A DNA stretch of 64,000 nt from Pseudomonas mucidolens (GCF_900106045.1 NZ_LT629802.1:4526001-4590000), one strand, 5' to 3'; numbered from the stretch's first letter, positions 1 to 12,019 are shown. Notes: generated by a model from the letters alone, not told the origin. Numbers and translations are program-made.

Positions 1-756
1 CATCACCAGCGCGGTGCGGGCATCCCTGGGGATCGGCTCATCGCCAGCACTTTTACCGGAAATACGGTATTTGTCGTGGCCGGTGAGCAATTCGAGAAAG
101 CCCATCAGCGCCGTCCAGAAACCCGCAGACACCCAGCAGAACAGAATCCCGAACAGAATCAGAATGCTGGTTTGCAGGGCATAAGGCAGCACTTGGGTAG
201 CGGTTTGCAGCAGCGTCTGGTTGCGGATTTCTTCCATATCGACGAAGGACCAGCCCTGGTACGGCATGATGCCTTTCATGTACCAGCCGGCGACAATCGT
301 CTGGCCGAGCATCAGCACCAACAGGATGTAGCGGCGAATCGAGCCCACGGTGCGCCAGCGCGCAGCCGGCAGCACACGCTCGTCTTTTTTCGGGGCTGGC
401 GGGTTGGTGCGCCCGGTCAGGCGACGCCAACCACGCACCAGGATATTGGTGCGCCAAGGCTCGGGCACCACTTTGGTGCGACGGATCGGCGGCGTGGCTT
501 TCAGGCATACCCGACCGCTGGCGTCGAGCACCAGCATTTCGGCTTCCGCCAATTCCTCGGCGCTGTTGAGGGTCAGCCGACGCCCTACCGATGCCTGGGC
601 GGCATCGACCGGCGCATCAAACGTCGAGGACGAAAGACGCTCATGCAATTCAGAGAAGGACGTGCAGCCCGCCAGTTCGGCGCGCTGCTCATCGGTCATC
701 GGCAGATGCGCCAGGTACTCGGCAAGCGTTTCTGGCTGTACTTGGGAATTAATCAT
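1..756 (-). CDS. opgH: OpgH, glucan glucosyltransferase, N-terminal part (truncated by window)
   Basis: Inner-membrane glucosyltransferase that builds the beta-1,2 backbone of osmoregulated periplasmic glucans. Only the first 252 codons are present. They read as a hydrophilic cytoplasmic N-terminus of about 135 residues, then a membrane segment ([12 protein letters not shown]) and a second one near residues 185-215. The start ATG overlaps the end of opgG by 8 bases, so the two genes are translationally coupled. The catalytic glycosyltransferase domain lies outside the window, so the call rests on this N-terminus and on the opgG partner. Confidence 0.93.
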   Translation of the reverse strand, partial: MINSQVQPETLAEYLAHLPMTDEQRAELAGCTSFSELHERLSSSTFDAPVDAAQASVGRRLTLNSAEELAEAEMLVLDASGRVCLKATPPIRRTKVVPEPWRTNILVRGWRRLTGRTNPPAPKKDERVLPAARWRTVGSIRRYILLVLMLGQTIVAGWYMKGIMPYQGWSFVDMEEIRNQTLLQTATQVLPYALQTSILILFGILFCWVSAGFWTALMGFLELLTGHDKYRISGKSAGDEPIPRDARTALVM

Positions 757-2485
757 CGGCAGGCAACTGATTGCTCCAGGTTTCGGTCAGGACTTGCTCA
801 GTCTTGATCGGCTCCGGAGTGGCTGGGGCAGCTTCTGGCTGCTTGGCTTGCTTGTCCTTGGCGTCTTTTTTGGCCTGTTTCTCGTGCTGCTTGGCCAAGG
901 CCTTGTCAGTTTTCAGAACTTGGGACGAAACCTTCTCCGCCTTCGGCTCGACGATATCCTGGACCAGCGCAGCGCGCATTTCAGTCGGTTTCCCGGCGTC
1001 CTTGATCTTCAAGCGCAGGGTCAGGCGCCAGCCTTGGGTGTGCGGGTTGTAGCGAACGCTGTTTTCCACGATTTCGCCATTTTCACCGACGCTGACCTGG
1101 CTACGTACCGGGGCATCTTCTTTCAAGGCCTTCAGGGACGGGCCTTCGAAGTCCACCAGATAAGCCACGCTGCCGTCTGGCTGGCGGATCAGGTTGGATT
1201 GCTTCACGTCACCGGTGGAACGCAGGGTCTGCTTGACCCAAGCGCTGTCAGGCGAGTGGAACGGCGCATCGTTGAGGGTCCAGTGCAGGCGGTAGCTGAT
1301 GTCCAGCGGCTCGCCCGGCTTGAGCAATTCTGCCGGGCTCCAGAAAGCCACGATGTTGTCGTTGGTCTCATCGGCGGTCGGAATCTCGACCAGGTCGACG
1401 GAGCCCTTGCCCCAATCGCCCTGGGGCTCGATCCAGGCGCTTGGGCGCTTGTCGTAGTTGTCGTCAAGGTCTTCGTATTGGCTGAAATTACGGCCACGTT
1501 GCAACAAGCCGAAACCACGCGGGTTTTCCACCGAGAAGTTGCTGACCGACAGGTGTTTCGGGTTGTTCAGTGGGCGCCAGATCCACTCGCCGTTGCCGGC
1601 ATGGATCGACAGGCCGCTGGAATCATGCAGTTCACGACGGTAGTTGAGGACCTTGGACGGCTGGTTGGCGCCGAACAGGAACATGCTGGTCAACGGTGCC
1701 ACGCCCAGTTTGCTGACGTTTTCGCGCAGGAACATCTGCGACTTGACGTCGACAATGGTGTCGGTACCCGGACGCAGGATCAGGCGATAAGCGCCTGTGG
1801 CCCGTGGCGAATCCAGCAGTGCAAAGATCACCAGGTGCTTGTCACCCGGTTTTGGACGCTCGATCCAGAATTCGGTAAAACGCGGAAACTCTTCGCCAGA
1901 CGGCAGCGCGGTGTCGATCGCCATGCCACGCGCGGACAAGCCATAAACCTGACCTTTACCCACGACGCGGAAATAGCTGGCGCCGAGCATGGTCATGATT
2001 TCGTCTTGTTTGTCGTCCTTGTTGATCGGGTACAGCACGCGAAAGCCGGCGTAACCCAACTGTTCGGTCGCCTTGGGATCGAACTTGAGGTCGCCAAAAT
2101 CGAAACGCGTCGGGTCGTACTTGATTTCGTGGACATCAGTGGCCGTGACTTCATTGATCTTCACCGGCGTATCAAAGTGCATACCCTGGTGATAGAAAGA
2201 CAGCTTGAACGGAGTTTTCTGATCGGCCCATTCGGCTTTTTCATTGCGGAAACGAATTTTCTGGTAATCCGCGAATTTCATTTCGCGAAATTCGTTCGGC
2301 AGATTGCTGCGCGGGGCTTCGTATTTTTGCCCAGCCAGCTCTTTTGCCTTGGCCGACACATCATCCAGACTGAATGCCCACAGTTGACCCGCGCCGAACA
2401 GGCAAAACAGGGCAGAGCCCGTTACCAGTGCGTTTCGTAACCGTTTGGCAGACAATTTTGGTGCATTACAGGGACTAACAATCAC
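749..2485 (-). CDS. opgG: OpgG, periplasmic glucan biosynthesis protein
   Basis: Periplasmic protein that acts with OpgH in making branched osmoregulated glucans. I place the start at the GTG at 2485 (578 aa, begins [10 protein letters not shown]) because it follows a GCGAGGG ribosome site; an ATG nine codons upstream has none. A signal peptide ([11 protein letters not shown], then GQLWA before FSLDDV) precedes the mature beta-sandwich protein, which matches the full family length. A lysine-rich tail near the C-terminus ([17 protein letters not shown]) is low-complexity. Confidence 0.95.
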   Translation of the reverse strand: MIVSPCNAPKLSAKRLRNALVTGSALFCLFGAGQLWAFSLDDVSAKAKELAGQKYEAPRSNLPNEFREMKFADYQKIRFRNEKAEWADQKTPFKLSFYHQGMHFDTPVKINEVTATDVHEIKYDPTRFDFGDLKFDPKATEQLGYAGFRVLYPINKDDKQDEIMTMLGASYFRVVGKGQVYGLSARGMAIDTALPSGEEFPRFTEFWIERPKPGDKHLVIFALLDSPRATGAYRLILRPGTDTIVDVKSQMFLRENVSKLGVAPLTSMFLFGANQPSKVLNYRRELHDSSGLSIHAGNGEWIWRPLNNPKHLSVSNFSVENPRGFGLLQRGRNFSQYEDLDDNYDKRPSAWIEPQGDWGKGSVDLVEIPTADETNDNIVAFWSPAELLKPGEPLDISYRLHWTLNDAPFHSPDSAWVKQTLRSTGDVKQSNLIRQPDGSVAYLVDFEGPSLKALKEDAPVRSQVSVGENGEIVENSVRYNPHTQGWRLTLRLKIKDAGKPTEMRAALVQDIVEPKAEKVSSQVLKTDKALAKQHEKQAKKDAKDKQAKQPEAAPATPEPIKTEQVLTETWSNQLPADD

Positions 2486-2753
2486 GAGCAACCCTCGCCG
2501 AAAACAGATCATGAAACCAACGGCCAGCTATCTATATGCCAGGTTGGCGAGCATTGTTCCGACTCCTGAGGGGCTAAATGATTCCCCAATGGTCATCGGA
2601 CAAGACTCTACCTAAGTCAAAAATGGACCAATTAACGCTGATCCCCCGTAGCGCGCGATTATCTAGTAGCCCGTTAAATAACGCAGCAGGGGCAACGAAG
2701 TATTTGTAGCTAAAACTTGCGCTTTCAGGCGCTAAACGTCGTTTTTCATGGAT

Positions 2754-3191
2754 TCAGGTCTGCAGGAGGAAGGTGACAGGGCCGTCATTCACCAAATGCA
2801 CCTGCATATCCGCGCCAAAACGCCCCGACGCGACCGTGCCATGCAATTGTTGCGCTTGTGACAGCAAGTGGTCGAAAAGCGCTTCGCCCAGCGCCGGCGG
2901 TGCTGCCGTGGAGAAGCTAGGCCGCAGACCGCTCCTGGTATCCGCCGCGAGGGTGAACTGCGACACCAGCAGCAAACCGCCCGCAATGTCCTTCAACGAG
3001 CGGTTCATCTTACCCTCATCGTCACTGAACACCCGGTAGTTAAGCAGCTTATGCAGCAGTTTGTCGGCGCTCTCGAGCGTATCTGAAGGTTCGACAGCCA
3101 CCAGCACCAACAAACCCTGGTCTATCGCGCCGACCACGTCCCCTGCCACTTCGACCCGGGCGCCACGCACCCGCTGCAAAAGCCCCTTCAT
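2754..3191 (-). CDS. dtd: D-aminoacyl-tRNA deacylase
   Basis: Hydrolyses D-amino acids (D-Tyr and others) mischarged on tRNA; cytosolic homodimer. The 145 aa are full family length. Both family signatures are visible: SQFTLAAD near residues 78-85 and the Gly-cisPro motif in [10 protein letters not shown] at the C-terminus. It overlaps the end of pip by 4 bases and is probably co-transcribed with it. Confidence 0.96.
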   Translation of the reverse strand: MKGLLQRVRGARVEVAGDVVGAIDQGLLVLVAVEPSDTLESADKLLHKLLNYRVFSDDEGKMNRSLKDIAGGLLLVSQFTLAADTRSGLRPSFSTAAPPALGEALFDHLLSQAQQLHGTVASGRFGADMQVHLVNDGPVTFLLQT

Positions 3192-4159
3192 GCTTCTTCA
3201 GGCGGCAAATCAAGCAGGCGCCGTGCCATCTCGCTCGCCGCACGCACCAACGCATCGGTGATACCGGGTTCGGAAGCCGCGTGGCCCGCCTCGCGGATCA
3301 CCTGCAATTCACTGTTCGGCCAGGCCTGATGCAGCTCCCAGGCATTATCGAGCGGGCAAATCATGTCGTAGCGACCATGAATGATGACGCCCGGCAAGTG
3401 AGCGATCTTGTGCATGTCGCGAATCAGTTGATTGGGCTCGAGGAAAGAATTGTTGGTGAAGTAATGGCATTCAATACGCGCAATCGACAAGGCCCGCTGA
3501 GGCTCCGCGAACCGCTCGATGATCTGCGGGTTCGGACACAGCCCCAACATGCGGCCCTCCCAGGTGGACCAGGCCTTGGCGGCATGCATTTGGGCAATCT
3601 GGTCGTTGCCCGTCAGGCGTTTGTGGTAAGCGCGGAGCAGGTCATGGCGCTCCTCCTGGGGGATGGGCGCGATGTAATCCTGCCAGTAGTCCGGAAACAG
3701 GCGGCTGGCGCCGGCCTGGTAGAACCATTGAATATCCTGGGGGCGGGCCAGGAAAATGCCCCGTACAATCAAGCCGTGCACGCGTTCGGGATGGGTTTGC
3801 GCGTAGGCCAGCGCCAGGGTCGAACCCCAGGAGCCGCCGAACAGCACCCATTTTTCGATACCCAGGTGCTCGCGAATCCGCTCAAGGTCGGCCACCAGGT
3901 CCCAGGTGGTGTTGTTTTCCAGGTTGGCCCGTGGCGTCGAACGACCACAACCGCGCTGATCGAAGGTGACAATGTGGTACAGGTTCGGATCGAAATAGCA
4001 GCGGCTATTGGCGTCGCAACCGGCACCAGGGCCGCCATGGATGAACACGACCGGCAAGCCTTCCGGGGAACCACTCTCATCGACATACAGCACATGGGTT
4101 TCATCGACGGCCAGATCGTGCCGGGCGTAGGGTTTGATCTGCGGGTACAAAGTCTGCAT
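3188..4159 (-). CDS. pip: Proline iminopeptidase
   Basis: Alpha/beta-hydrolase (peptidase S33) that removes N-terminal proline from peptides; 323 aa, cytosolic. The oxyanion motif HGGPG is at residues 41-45 and the nucleophile elbow GGSWGS has Ser110. The acid is in GRYDMICP and the histidine in EAGHAASEP near residue 294. The gene begins the pip-dtd pair. Confidence 0.95.
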   Translation of the reverse strand: MQTLYPQIKPYARHDLAVDETHVLYVDESGSPEGLPVVFIHGGPGAGCDANSRCYFDPNLYHIVTFDQRGCGRSTPRANLENNTTWDLVADLERIREHLGIEKWVLFGGSWGSTLALAYAQTHPERVHGLIVRGIFLARPQDIQWFYQAGASRLFPDYWQDYIAPIPQEERHDLLRAYHKRLTGNDQIAQMHAAKAWSTWEGRMLGLCPNPQIIERFAEPQRALSIARIECHYFTNNSFLEPNQLIRDMHKIAHLPGVIIHGRYDMICPLDNAWELHQAWPNSELQVIREAGHAASEPGITDALVRAASEMARRLLDLPPEEA

Positions 4160-4333
4160 TGCGCACTCCGTAAGGGGTCGGGTCCATCCCTGGGGGGACG
4201 TCTGTTTTTCTGCCGTCTGGCATCATAAACCCGAATTGTGCAATGAGCATGTCCTTGAGGACTCAGACCTGTGTCGGCAGCCCGCAAACAGCCATGAACC
4301 GATGTTGTACCACGAGGTGCACAGCGTGCCACC

Positions 4334-5041
4334 TCAGTGCTTTACCGCAATGATTCCCACGCTCTCACGGCCATCAAGCCGCAGTTGTTCAAAGAAGTAG
4401 GGCCGAGGAATGAATTGGCATGACTCAACCTGAAAACCACTGACTCTGAACACCTCGCTCAGCGTTTCAACATCGAAGAGGTTCATCCATTCTGGCAGGT
4501 TGGCGGCAATATCGTTGTCGCAAACGTAGTCGCGCACGCGCATATGGCCCGGAAAAAGCAGCCCTTGGTGCCGCCTCCGTTGAAAGTCTTCGTAGAACTT
4601 CGGCCAAATCCCCAGGTACGGCGATTCCACCGTGAAAAATGCCTTGCCTCCAGGGGCCAGCCAGTGACGCACACGCGCCAGCGAACGCAGCACTTTGTCC
4701 GGATCGAAGAAATGGATAACACGACAGCACAAGATCGCGGCGAGCGAGCGCTCCAGGATCGGCAAGGTTTCCAAGTCACCGGGGAGCAGCACCAGATGGT
4801 TTCGCTGGTGCACCGGGCAACGTTCCATAGCGCTGCGCAGATGACGCTCATCCAGGTCGTTGAGGATCAGGGTCACGCGGTTGCCCAGGCATGCCAGGCT
4901 CGACATGCCATACGCACACCCCAGTTCCAGAACCGGAAGCGAAGCGCCTTGGGTAAACTCGACAAACTGTTGCGCGACGGGGTCCAGCACCGCATTCAAC
5001 GCAAAGCCGGTTTGATTCAAGGTTTTGGTATAGACATCCAT
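4334..5041 (-). CDS. Class I SAM-dependent methyltransferase, substrate unknown
   Basis: A 235-aa protein with the SAM-binding signature VLELGCAYGMSS near residues 37-48, an acidic motif II (LNDLDERH) and the post-motif LAPGGKAFFTVE. This is a complete Rossmann-fold methyltransferase core. I chose the ATG at 5041, which follows AGGGAAG at the right spacing; an upstream in-frame ATG at 5107 lacks a ribosome site. The gene stands alone between pip and the hut operon, and nothing nearby indicates a substrate. The Asp-Pro-Asp and Phe-rich C-terminal part is not diagnostic to me. Confidence 0.75.
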   Translation of the reverse strand: MDVYTKTLNQTGFALNAVLDPVAQQFVEFTQGASLPVLELGCAYGMSSLACLGNRVTLILNDLDERHLRSAMERCPVHQRNHLVLLPGDLETLPILERSLAAILCCRVIHFFDPDKVLRSLARVRHWLAPGGKAFFTVESPYLGIWPKFYEDFQRRRHQGLLFPGHMRVRDYVCDNDIAANLPEWMNLFDVETLSEVFRVSGFQVESCQFIPRPYFFEQLRLDGRESVGIIAVKH

Positions 5042-5181
5042 GCGTACGTCTTCCCTGAGAGAGTCGAGGAAAGACCTTAATCCCAGCCAGAAAAAGCGCT
5101 CAATCAACGTTAGGCGACAATTGGCCGAACAAGACCTGAACTACGCCAAGAAAAGAAACTACCTACAATCTACCGACAGCC

Positions 5182-5982
5182 TCAGTCATAGCGCTGCTGC
5201 CCCCATGCCAGCAAACCTTGCAACAGTTGCTTGAGCACCACCCGCGTCGGCTCGGCCAGATCCGCTCGATAGTTGAACGGCTCGAACTCCTCCATATACG
5301 TGCACTGCCCCAACTCCAGTTGCACCGCATGGATATTCTCCGCCGGATTGCCGTAGTGACGGGTGATATGGCCGCCCTTGAAACGCCCGTTCAGCACATG
5401 GGTGTACTGCGGATGTTCAGCGCAGATAGCTTCAAGCTGGCTGGCCAGGTGCGGATCGCAGGCGACGTTGTTGAAGGTGCCCAGGTTGAAATCCGGCAGT
5501 TTGCCCTCGAACAGGTGCGGGATTACCGAACGGATCGAATGGGCATCAAACAGCAAGGCGTAGCCGAACTCGGCCTTGAGCCGCGCCAGTTCGGCGTGCA
5601 AGGTCTGGTGATAAGGCATCCAGACCTGCTCCAGGTAAGTCGATCGTTCGACTTTCGACGGTTCCATCCCCTCACGAAACAGCGGCACCCCCTCAAACAG
5701 CGTCGCCGGATACAGACCGGTGGTGGCACCGGCGTACAACGGTGCGTCGTCGGCGGGCCGGTTGAGGTCGATGACGAAGCGCGAGTACTCGGCGGCCAAG
5801 GTACTGGCGCCCAGCGCTTCGGCAAAGTCATACAACCTAGGAATATGCCAGTCGGTGTCCGGCAGGCTTTGTGCCTGCGCAATCAGCCCGGCCTCCACCG
5901 CTGGCGTCAGTCGCAGGCCGGCATGGGGCATGCTGATCAGCAGTGGTACGCGGCCTTGCTTGAAATTCAGAACGTTATCCAC
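5182..5982 (-). CDS. hutG: N-formylglutamate deformylase
   Basis: Last step of the five-step hut route: N-formyl-L-glutamate to glutamate plus formate (EC 3.5.1.68). The 266 aa begin at a GTG preceded by AAGGAG at 7 bases. Family motifs seen are PLLISMPHAG near the N-terminus, FDAHSIRS in the middle and GGHITRHYG later, which carry the metal and substrate ligands. It closes the long hut operon. Together with hutF this indicates the formimidoylglutamate-deiminase branch rather than direct formiminoglutamase. Confidence 0.95.
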   Translation of the reverse strand: MDNVLNFKQGRVPLLISMPHAGLRLTPAVEAGLIAQAQSLPDTDWHIPRLYDFAEALGASTLAAEYSRFVIDLNRPADDAPLYAGATTGLYPATLFEGVPLFREGMEPSKVERSTYLEQVWMPYHQTLHAELARLKAEFGYALLFDAHSIRSVIPHLFEGKLPDFNLGTFNNVACDPHLASQLEAICAEHPQYTHVLNGRFKGGHITRHYGNPAENIHAVQLELGQCTYMEEFEPFNYRADLAEPTRVVLKQLLQGLLAWGQQRYD

Positions 5983-5993
5983 AACGGTACTCC

Positions 5994-7199
5994 TTACACG
6001 GTGACGTCGACGCCATGGCGCACGACGCGTTTATCCAGCTCGCCACCCAGCCAATACGCCAGATCGGCGGGACGATCGATCTGCCAGGCCACGAAGTCGG
6101 CGACCTTGCCGACTTCCAGCGAGCCGTGGGTAACGCCCATGCCCAAGGCGGTGGCGGCGTGTTGCGTAACGCCGGCCAAGGCTTCTTCCGGGGTCATGCG
6201 GAACAGCGTGCAGGCCATGTTCAACATCAGGCGCACGGACAGCGCGGGCGAGGTGCCGGGGTTCAGGTCACTGGCAATGGCGATCTTCACCGCATGCTTG
6301 CGCAGGGCGTCCATCGGCGGCAGCTGGGTTTCGCGCAGGAAGTAGAACGCCCCCGGCAACAGCACGGCGACGGTGCCTGCGGCGGCCATGGCGATGGCGT
6401 CGTCTTCGGTCATGAACTCCAGGTGATCGGCCGACAACGCCTGGTAGCGTGCGGCCAGGCTGGAGCCGTGCAGGGACGACAACTGTTCGGCGTGCAGTTT
6501 CACCGGCAAGCCGAGTTGCCGGGCGACGACAAACACTCGCTCGACCTGCGCCGGCGTAAACGCCAGGTACTCGCAGAAGGCATCTACTGCATCCACCAGG
6601 CCTTCCGCGGCCAAGGTCGGCAGCATCTCGCTGCAGATATGCTCGATGTAGGCGTCGGCGCGCTCCGTGTATTCCGGCGGCAAGGCGTGAGCCGCCAGGC
6701 AGGTGGCGCGCACGCTGACCGGCAGCGTTTCACCGAGACGACGAATCACGCGCAAAATCTTGCGTTCGTTGACCAGGTCGAGGCCATAGCCGGACTTGAT
6801 CTCCACCGTCGTCACACCGTCGCGCAGCAAACTGCGCAAGCGTTTGTGGGCGCTGGCGAACAACTGGTCTTCCGTTGCCGCGCGAGTCGCCCGTACCGTG
6901 CAGGCAATTCCTCCGCCGGCCGCGGCAATCTCGGCATAACTCACACCTTGCAGGCGCTGCTCGAACTCGCCGCTACGATTGCCGCCGAACACCGTGTGGG
7001 TGTGGCAGTCGATCAGCCCGGGCGTGACCCACGCGCCGTGCAGGTCGTGGATCTGCGCGTAATCGCCACTCGGTAGTTGTGCCCGTGGGCCGATCCATTC
7101 GATCAGCGTACCGGCCGTGACCATCGCGGCATCCTCGATGATCGAGTACTTGCCTTGAGCCATGGTTGCGATGTGGCAGTGTTGCCAAAGCGTTTTCAT
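5994..7199 (-). CDS. hutI: Imidazolonepropionase
   Basis: Converts 4-imidazolone-5-propionate to N-formimidoyl-L-glutamate (EC 3.5.2.7), the third hut step. A 401-aa amidohydrolase-fold enzyme with metal motif [16 protein letters not shown] near residue 75, the active-site loop IKSGYGLD, and later metal residues in KLHAEQLS and [10 protein letters not shown]. The start at 7199 is chosen because GGAGG lies 4 bases before it; a second ATG at 7211 would put that ribosome site inside the coding region. It lies 11 bases from hutG. Confidence 0.96.
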   Translation of the reverse strand: MKTLWQHCHIATMAQGKYSIIEDAAMVTAGTLIEWIGPRAQLPSGDYAQIHDLHGAWVTPGLIDCHTHTVFGGNRSGEFEQRLQGVSYAEIAAAGGGIACTVRATRAATEDQLFASAHKRLRSLLRDGVTTVEIKSGYGLDLVNERKILRVIRRLGETLPVSVRATCLAAHALPPEYTERADAYIEHICSEMLPTLAAEGLVDAVDAFCEYLAFTPAQVERVFVVARQLGLPVKLHAEQLSSLHGSSLAARYQALSADHLEFMTEDDAIAMAAAGTVAVLLPGAFYFLRETQLPPMDALRKHAVKIAIASDLNPGTSPALSVRLMLNMACTLFRMTPEEALAGVTQHAATALGMGVTHGSLEVGKVADFVAWQIDRPADLAYWLGGELDKRVVRHGVDVTV

Positions 7200-7214
7200 C
7201 CGCGCCTCCATCCG

Positions 7215-8624
7215 TTATCGGTGAGAAAAAGCCGGGTCGTAGTGAACCTTGGCGGCTTGCCCGGCAGCCGGTTTGACCCATAGCAGGTAAGCGATCACCA
7301 GCAGCACGATCCACACAGCACCGACCATCAAGGCGGCCTGGGTGTCCGGGAAGTAGCCCAGCACACCGAAAATAAACAGCATGAACACAATCGCCGCGGC
7401 CGGCGCATAGGGCCAGAACGGCACCGGGAATTTCAGTTCGGCGACCTGTTCCTTGCTCATCGAGCGGCGCATCGCCACTTGCGTAAACAGGATCATCAGC
7501 CACACCCAGACGGTGGCGAAGGTGGCAATCGAGGCGATCACCAGGAATACGTTTTCCGGAATCAGGTAGTTCAACACCACACCGCCCAACAACGCCGCGC
7601 CCATGACCAGTACGGTCATCCACGGCACACCCTGCCGCGACAGTTGCGCAAAACCCTTGGGCGCCTGCCCTTGTTGGGCCAGGCCGTACATCATGCGACC
7701 GGCGCCGAAGATATCGCTGTTGATGGCCGAGACGGCCGCCGAAATCACCACGATGTTGAGGATAGTTGCCGCCGAGCCAATCCCCAGGTTGCTGAAGATC
7801 TGCACGAACGGGCTGCCCTGGCTGCCGATCTGCGGCCATGGATAGATCGCCATCAGCACAAACAGCGTCAGCACGTAGAACAGCAGGATACGCAACGGCA
7901 CGGCGTTGATCGCCTTCGGAATAACGCGCTGCGGGTCCTTGGCTTCGCCTGCGGTGATACCGATGATTTCGATGCCGCCAAAGGCAAACATCACCACCGC
8001 GAAGGACGCAATCAAGCCACCGAAGCCATTGGGCATGAAGCCACCGTGGGCCCACAAGTTACTCAGTCCGGTAGCCGGCGCGGCACCGGCGGCATGAACG
8101 CCGAACAGCATGATGCCGAAGCCGCCGAGGATCATCGCGACAATGGCCCCGACCTTGAGCAGCGACAGCCAGAACTCCATTTCGCCAAAGACTTTGACGT
8201 TGCACAAGTTCAGCCCGCCAATCAGCAGGACGATGCCCAGCACCCAGATCCAGCGCGCGACCTCGGGAAACCAGAAGCCCATGTAGATGCCAAACGCGGT
8301 GACATCCGCCAGGCAGACAATGATCATTTCAAATGCGTAGGTCCAACCAAGGACAAACCCGGCCATGGGTCCCAGGTAGGTGCTGGCGTACTGGCCGAAG
8401 GAACCCGCGACCGGGTTGTGTACGGCCATTTCGCCGAGGGCGCGCATGACCATGAAGACCGCGGCACCGCCGATCAGGTAGGCCAGGAGTACCGCCGGGC
8501 CGGCCATCTGGATGGCGGAGGCGGAACCGTAGAACAGCCCGGTGCCGATGGCGGATCCGAGGGCCATGAAGCGAATGTGGCGGGCGTTCAGGCCGCGTTT
8601 TAAACCCTGTTGTTGCTGGTGCAT
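7215..8624 (-). CDS. hutT: APC-family amino acid permease, probable histidine transporter
   Basis: A 469-aa, roughly 12-helix permease of the amino acid-polyamine-organocation superfamily. The first helix carries the substrate-binding [13 protein letters not shown]. It resembles ProY/HutT proteins, and its place between hutH and hutI in the hut operon makes histidine the likely substrate; that substrate is inferred from context. The start follows AGGGACGAG. The 306-base gap upstream means it could have an extra promoter. Confidence 0.85.
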   Translation of the reverse strand: MHQQQQGLKRGLNARHIRFMALGSAIGTGLFYGSASAIQMAGPAVLLAYLIGGAAVFMVMRALGEMAVHNPVAGSFGQYASTYLGPMAGFVLGWTYAFEMIIVCLADVTAFGIYMGFWFPEVARWIWVLGIVLLIGGLNLCNVKVFGEMEFWLSLLKVGAIVAMILGGFGIMLFGVHAAGAAPATGLSNLWAHGGFMPNGFGGLIASFAVVMFAFGGIEIIGITAGEAKDPQRVIPKAINAVPLRILLFYVLTLFVLMAIYPWPQIGSQGSPFVQIFSNLGIGSAATILNIVVISAAVSAINSDIFGAGRMMYGLAQQGQAPKGFAQLSRQGVPWMTVLVMGAALLGGVVLNYLIPENVFLVIASIATFATVWVWLMILFTQVAMRRSMSKEQVAELKFPVPFWPYAPAAAIVFMLFIFGVLGYFPDTQAALMVGAVWIVLLVIAYLLWVKPAAGQAAKVHYDPAFSHR

Positions 8625-8762
8625 TTCTCGTCCCTAATTATTTTTGTCCGGAGAAGAATGGAAGGGGTGACCGGGAACACTCGGCACCCGGGAGATCCAC
8701 CCTAACCCTCCACCCAGAGGGCATAGGTATCTACATAATTTTCAGAAACTGACAAATGTCCC

Positions 8763-8787
8763 TGTGGCGAGCGGGCTTGCCACAACA
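8763..8787. repeat. Single REP palindrome in the hutH-hutT gap
   Basis: TGTGGCGAGCGGGCTTGCCA palindrome of the Pseudomonas REP type. It is the main recognisable item in the 306-base gap 8625-8930. The gap also holds a 7-bp inverted repeat GCCGATT/AATCGGC at 8896-8923, just after the hutH stop, without a T-run. I see no convincing promoter there. Confidence 0.8.
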
Positions 8788-8930
8788 GCCCTATCTGCTT
8801 GGATTTAAGCGTTGAGGCAAAATTTGCCCTGAGGGGTGAGGGGACTGACCGAGTTGCCTGGTTTCAATCCTGAGACCTGAGAGTGCGAATCGAACGCCGA
8901 TTTTGACAGCGACCAGAATCGGCGCCCTCT

Positions 8931-10463
8931 TCACAAACTCGGCAACAACTGCCCAGGCACCAGCTCATTCAAGCAACGGCTGGCCAACAACTCACTGGCG
9001 GCATTGATGTCCGGCGCAAAGAACCGGTCCTTCTCATAAAACGCCACCTTGCTGCGCAATATCCCCCGGGCCTGTTCCAGCTTTGGCGAGGTTTTCAGAC
9101 CGTCACGCAGATCCAGGCCCTGGCACGCGGCCAACCATTCAACGGCCAAAATCCCGCGAGTGTTCTCGGCCATTTCCCACAGCCGCTTACCGGCCGCCGG
9201 GGCCATGGAAACGTGGTCTTCCTGGTTCGCGGATGTCGGCAAGCTGTCGACGCTATGGGGATGGGCCAACGCCTTGTTTTCACTGGCCAGGGCCGCCGCT
9301 GTCACCTGGGCGATCATGAAACCGGAGTTGACCCCGCCATTGCCCACCAGAAACGGCGGCAGTTGCGACATGTGCTTATCCATCATCAACGAGATGCGGC
9401 GCTCGCTCAGGGAGCCGATTTCGGCGATGGCCAAAGCCATGTTGTCGGCGGCCATGGCCACCGGCTCGGCGTGGAAGTTGCCGCCGGAAATCACGTCACC
9501 TTCGGCGGCGAATACCAGCGGGTTATCCGACACCGCGTTGGCTTCGATCACCAGCACTTCAGCGGCTTGACGGAACTGGGTCAGGCAGGCGCCCATGACT
9601 TGCGGCTGGCAACGCAGGGAGTACGGGTCTTGTACCTTGTCGCAGTTCTGATGGGACTGGGAAACCTGGCTGCTCTCACCCAACAGATCGCGATAGGCCG
9701 CGGCAGAATCGATCTGCCCCCGTTGACCACGGGCCGCATGAATACGTGCGTCGAACGGCGAGCGCGAACCCAGCACAGCCTCCACCGTCAGGCCGCCACA
9801 AGCCAGGGCCGCCGCGAACAGGTCTTCACCTTCAAACAGCCCGCGCAGCGCGAAAGCGCTGGACACCTGGGTACCGTTGAGCAGCGCCAGACCTTCTTTC
9901 GCAGCCAGGGTCAGCGGCACGAGGCCGGCGACTTTCAGCGCTTCAGTAGCCTCCAGCCATTCACCCTTGTAACGCGCCTTGCCTTCGCCCAGCAGTACCA
10001 GGGACATGTGGGCCAGCGGCGCCAGGTCGCCGGAAGCACCGACCGAACCTTTCAACGGAATATGCGGGTATACCTCGGCGTTGATCAGCGCGATCAGCGC
10101 GTCGATCACCTGCCGGCGAATCCCCGAGAAACCTCGGCTCAGGCTGTTGACCTTGAGCACCATGATCAGTCGCACCAGCTCATCGCTGATGGGTACACCA
10201 ACGCCGGCCGCGTGGGACAACACCAGGGAACGCTGGAGGTTTTCCAGGTCTTCACTGGCGATGCGGGTCGAAGCCAACAGCCCGAAACCGGTGTTGATGC
10301 CATAGGCGGTGCGGTTCTCGGCGAGAATCTGCTCCACGCAGGCGACGCTGGCTTCGATCTGCGCCGTGGCGCTGTCATCCAGGCTGAGGACGACCGGCTG
10401 CTGGTAGATAGTCCGCAGTTGGGCAAGGCTCAGTTGGCCTGGAATCAGATTTAGCGCAGTCAC
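8931..10463 (-). CDS. hutH: Histidine ammonia-lyase (canonical)
   Basis: Deaminates L-histidine to trans-urocanate (EC 4.3.1.3), the first hut step. The 510-aa protein carries the intact Ala-Ser-Gly triad in [15 protein letters not shown] that cyclises to the MIO electrophile. It also has YGINTGFG, the [15 protein letters not shown] block and [10 protein letters not shown]. The start is a GTG preceded by AAGGAG. It lies 26 bases after a second lyase-family gene, and of the two this is the one I expect to be the working histidase. Confidence 0.97.
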   Translation of the reverse strand: MTALNLIPGQLSLAQLRTIYQQPVVLSLDDSATAQIEASVACVEQILAENRTAYGINTGFGLLASTRIASEDLENLQRSLVLSHAAGVGVPISDELVRLIMVLKVNSLSRGFSGIRRQVIDALIALINAEVYPHIPLKGSVGASGDLAPLAHMSLVLLGEGKARYKGEWLEATEALKVAGLVPLTLAAKEGLALLNGTQVSSAFALRGLFEGEDLFAAALACGGLTVEAVLGSRSPFDARIHAARGQRGQIDSAAAYRDLLGESSQVSQSHQNCDKVQDPYSLRCQPQVMGACLTQFRQAAEVLVIEANAVSDNPLVFAAEGDVISGGNFHAEPVAMAADNMALAIAEIGSLSERRISLMMDKHMSQLPPFLVGNGGVNSGFMIAQVTAAALASENKALAHPHSVDSLPTSANQEDHVSMAPAAGKRLWEMAENTRGILAVEWLAACQGLDLRDGLKTSPKLEQARGILRSKVAFYEKDRFFAPDINAASELLASRCLNELVPGQLLPSL

Positions 10464-10489
10464 ATTGATGCTCCTTGTTGAATTGGTTT

Positions 10490-12019
10490 TCAGTGCACAT
10501 TCGGTAAAGCGTGATTCAGCAAATCAGGGTTCTTGAGCAGCGCCGCAGCGGTCTCGATATCCGGCGCCAACCAGCGATCCTGATCGTAGGCCGCGACCTG
10601 TTCACGCAACAGGCGCCAGGCGGTATCGGTCCCCACGCCAAACCGCTGCTGCTTGAGAAACTCGAACGCCTGGGACGCCAGCAGGTACTCGATGGCGAGG
10701 ATCCGGGTGACGTTTTCCAGCACCGCGTGCAGTTTCAATGCGGCGTTGGTGCCCATGCTCAGGTGGTCTTCCTGCAGGCCCGAGGTGACGAAGTTGTCGA
10801 GTACCGCCGGTTGCGCCAGTTGACGGTTCTGCCCGCACAGGGAAGCGGCGACATACTGCACAATCATCATTCCCGAGTTGACCCCGGGATTGCTCACCAG
10901 GAACGCCGGCAGGCCGCTGACATGTGGATTGATCAGGCGATCCAGACGGCGCTCGGCGATGGAGCCGATTTCCGCCATCGCGATGGCCAACATATCCGCC
11001 GCCAGGGCCACGAACTGCCCGTGAGGATTGGCCTGTGACACCACGCGGTAGTTGTCCGGCGTGCCCAACAGCAAGGGATTGTCGGTGGCAGCGTTAAGTT
11101 CGGTTTCAACCTGCCGGGTGGCGTGCTCCAACTGGTCGCGGGCGGCACCATGAACCTGGGGAATCGAACGTATGCTCAAGGCGTCCTGGGTACGAATCCC
11201 CTTGCTTGCGCCAATCACTTCACTGCCGGCCAGCAGCGCCCGCAGGTTGCTACCGACTTGCTGCATGCCGGGGTGTGGCTTGAGAGCGATGACCTGTTCA
11301 TCGAACGCGTCGATCTGGCCGCGTTGCGCTTCGAAACTCATGGCCCCGATCACATCGGCCCATTGCAGCAAATGGTGGGCATCGGCCAGCGCCAGGCAGC
11401 TCAAGCCGGTCATGCAGGGCGTGCCATTGACCAGGCTCAGACCGTCCTTGGCTCCCAGTACCAATGGCTGCAAGCCTTCGGCGGCCAGCGCTTCATGAGC
11501 CGCAACGCTGCGGCCCCGATAACTGACATGGCCGACACCGAGCAGGGTAATGCCGATATGCGCCATGTGCGTCAGGTAACCCACCGACCCCTGGGACGGC
11601 ACCTGCGGGGTAATGCCATGGTTGAGCAGCGCCAGCAACCCATGCACCACCTGCGGGTGCAAACCGGATTTCCCCTGGCTGTAATTGATGATCGCGGCGC
11701 AGATAATCGCGCGGGTCTGCTCGTTACTCAGTGGCGCCCCCACACCGCAGGCGTGACTGAGCAGGGTGTTGCGCGACAATTGGCTCAGTTGCTCACCCTT
11801 GAGCGAAACGTTGCACAAGGCGCCCAAACCGGTGTTGACGCCATAGGCGCGCTCGCCGCTGGCGACGATGCGTTGCACGATGGCCTGGGCATTGTCGATG
11901 CGGGCCCAGGCCTGGCCCGACAGTTCGAGCAGCGCGCCGTGACGAGCTACGGCGACCACGTCCGGCCAACGCAGCGGGGCATCGGCGATGATGATTTTTT
12001 CAGCCTGGGACATCTTCAT
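10490..12019 (-). CDS. HAL/PAL-family paralogue lacking the MIO triad
   Basis: A 509-aa member of the aromatic amino acid lyase family next to true hutH. It keeps [33 protein letters not shown] and LQEDHLSMG. Where hutH has GSVGASGDL it reads GSVGYL, a three-residue shortening that removes the Ala-Ser-Gly needed to form MIO. The nucleotides at 11570-11640 confirm the reading. It is full length with an intact frame, so it looks maintained. It could be a pseudoenzyme, a regulatory partner of HutH, or an enzyme with other chemistry. A second ATG at 12013 is better spaced from the AGGAAGG and may be the true start. Confidence 0.85.
   Translation of the reverse strand: MKMSQAEKIIIADAPLRWPDVVAVARHGALLELSGQAWARIDNAQAIVQRIVASGERAYGVNTGLGALCNVSLKGEQLSQLSRNTLLSHACGVGAPLSNEQTRAIICAAIINYSQGKSGLHPQVVHGLLALLNHGITPQVPSQGSVGYLTHMAHIGITLLGVGHVSYRGRSVAAHEALAAEGLQPLVLGAKDGLSLVNGTPCMTGLSCLALADAHHLLQWADVIGAMSFEAQRGQIDAFDEQVIALKPHPGMQQVGSNLRALLAGSEVIGASKGIRTQDALSIRSIPQVHGAARDQLEHATRQVETELNAATDNPLLLGTPDNYRVVSQANPHGQFVALAADMLAIAMAEIGSIAERRLDRLINPHVSGLPAFLVSNPGVNSGMMIVQYVAASLCGQNRQLAQPAVLDNFVTSGLQEDHLSMGTNAALKLHAVLENVTRILAIEYLLASQAFEFLKQQRFGVGTDTAWRLLREQVAAYDQDRWLAPDIETAAALLKNPDLLNHALPNVH

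Noticed and set aside
350..2440. Long plus-strand open frame (696 codons) opposite opgH/opgG
   Set aside because: It is a GC-rich shadow of two well-supported genes on the minus strand; no ribosome site and no recognisable domain.
5041..5234. Small plus-strand open frame in the gap between the methyltransferase and hutG
   Set aside because: No ribosome site, overlaps both flanking genes, and no recognisable protein.
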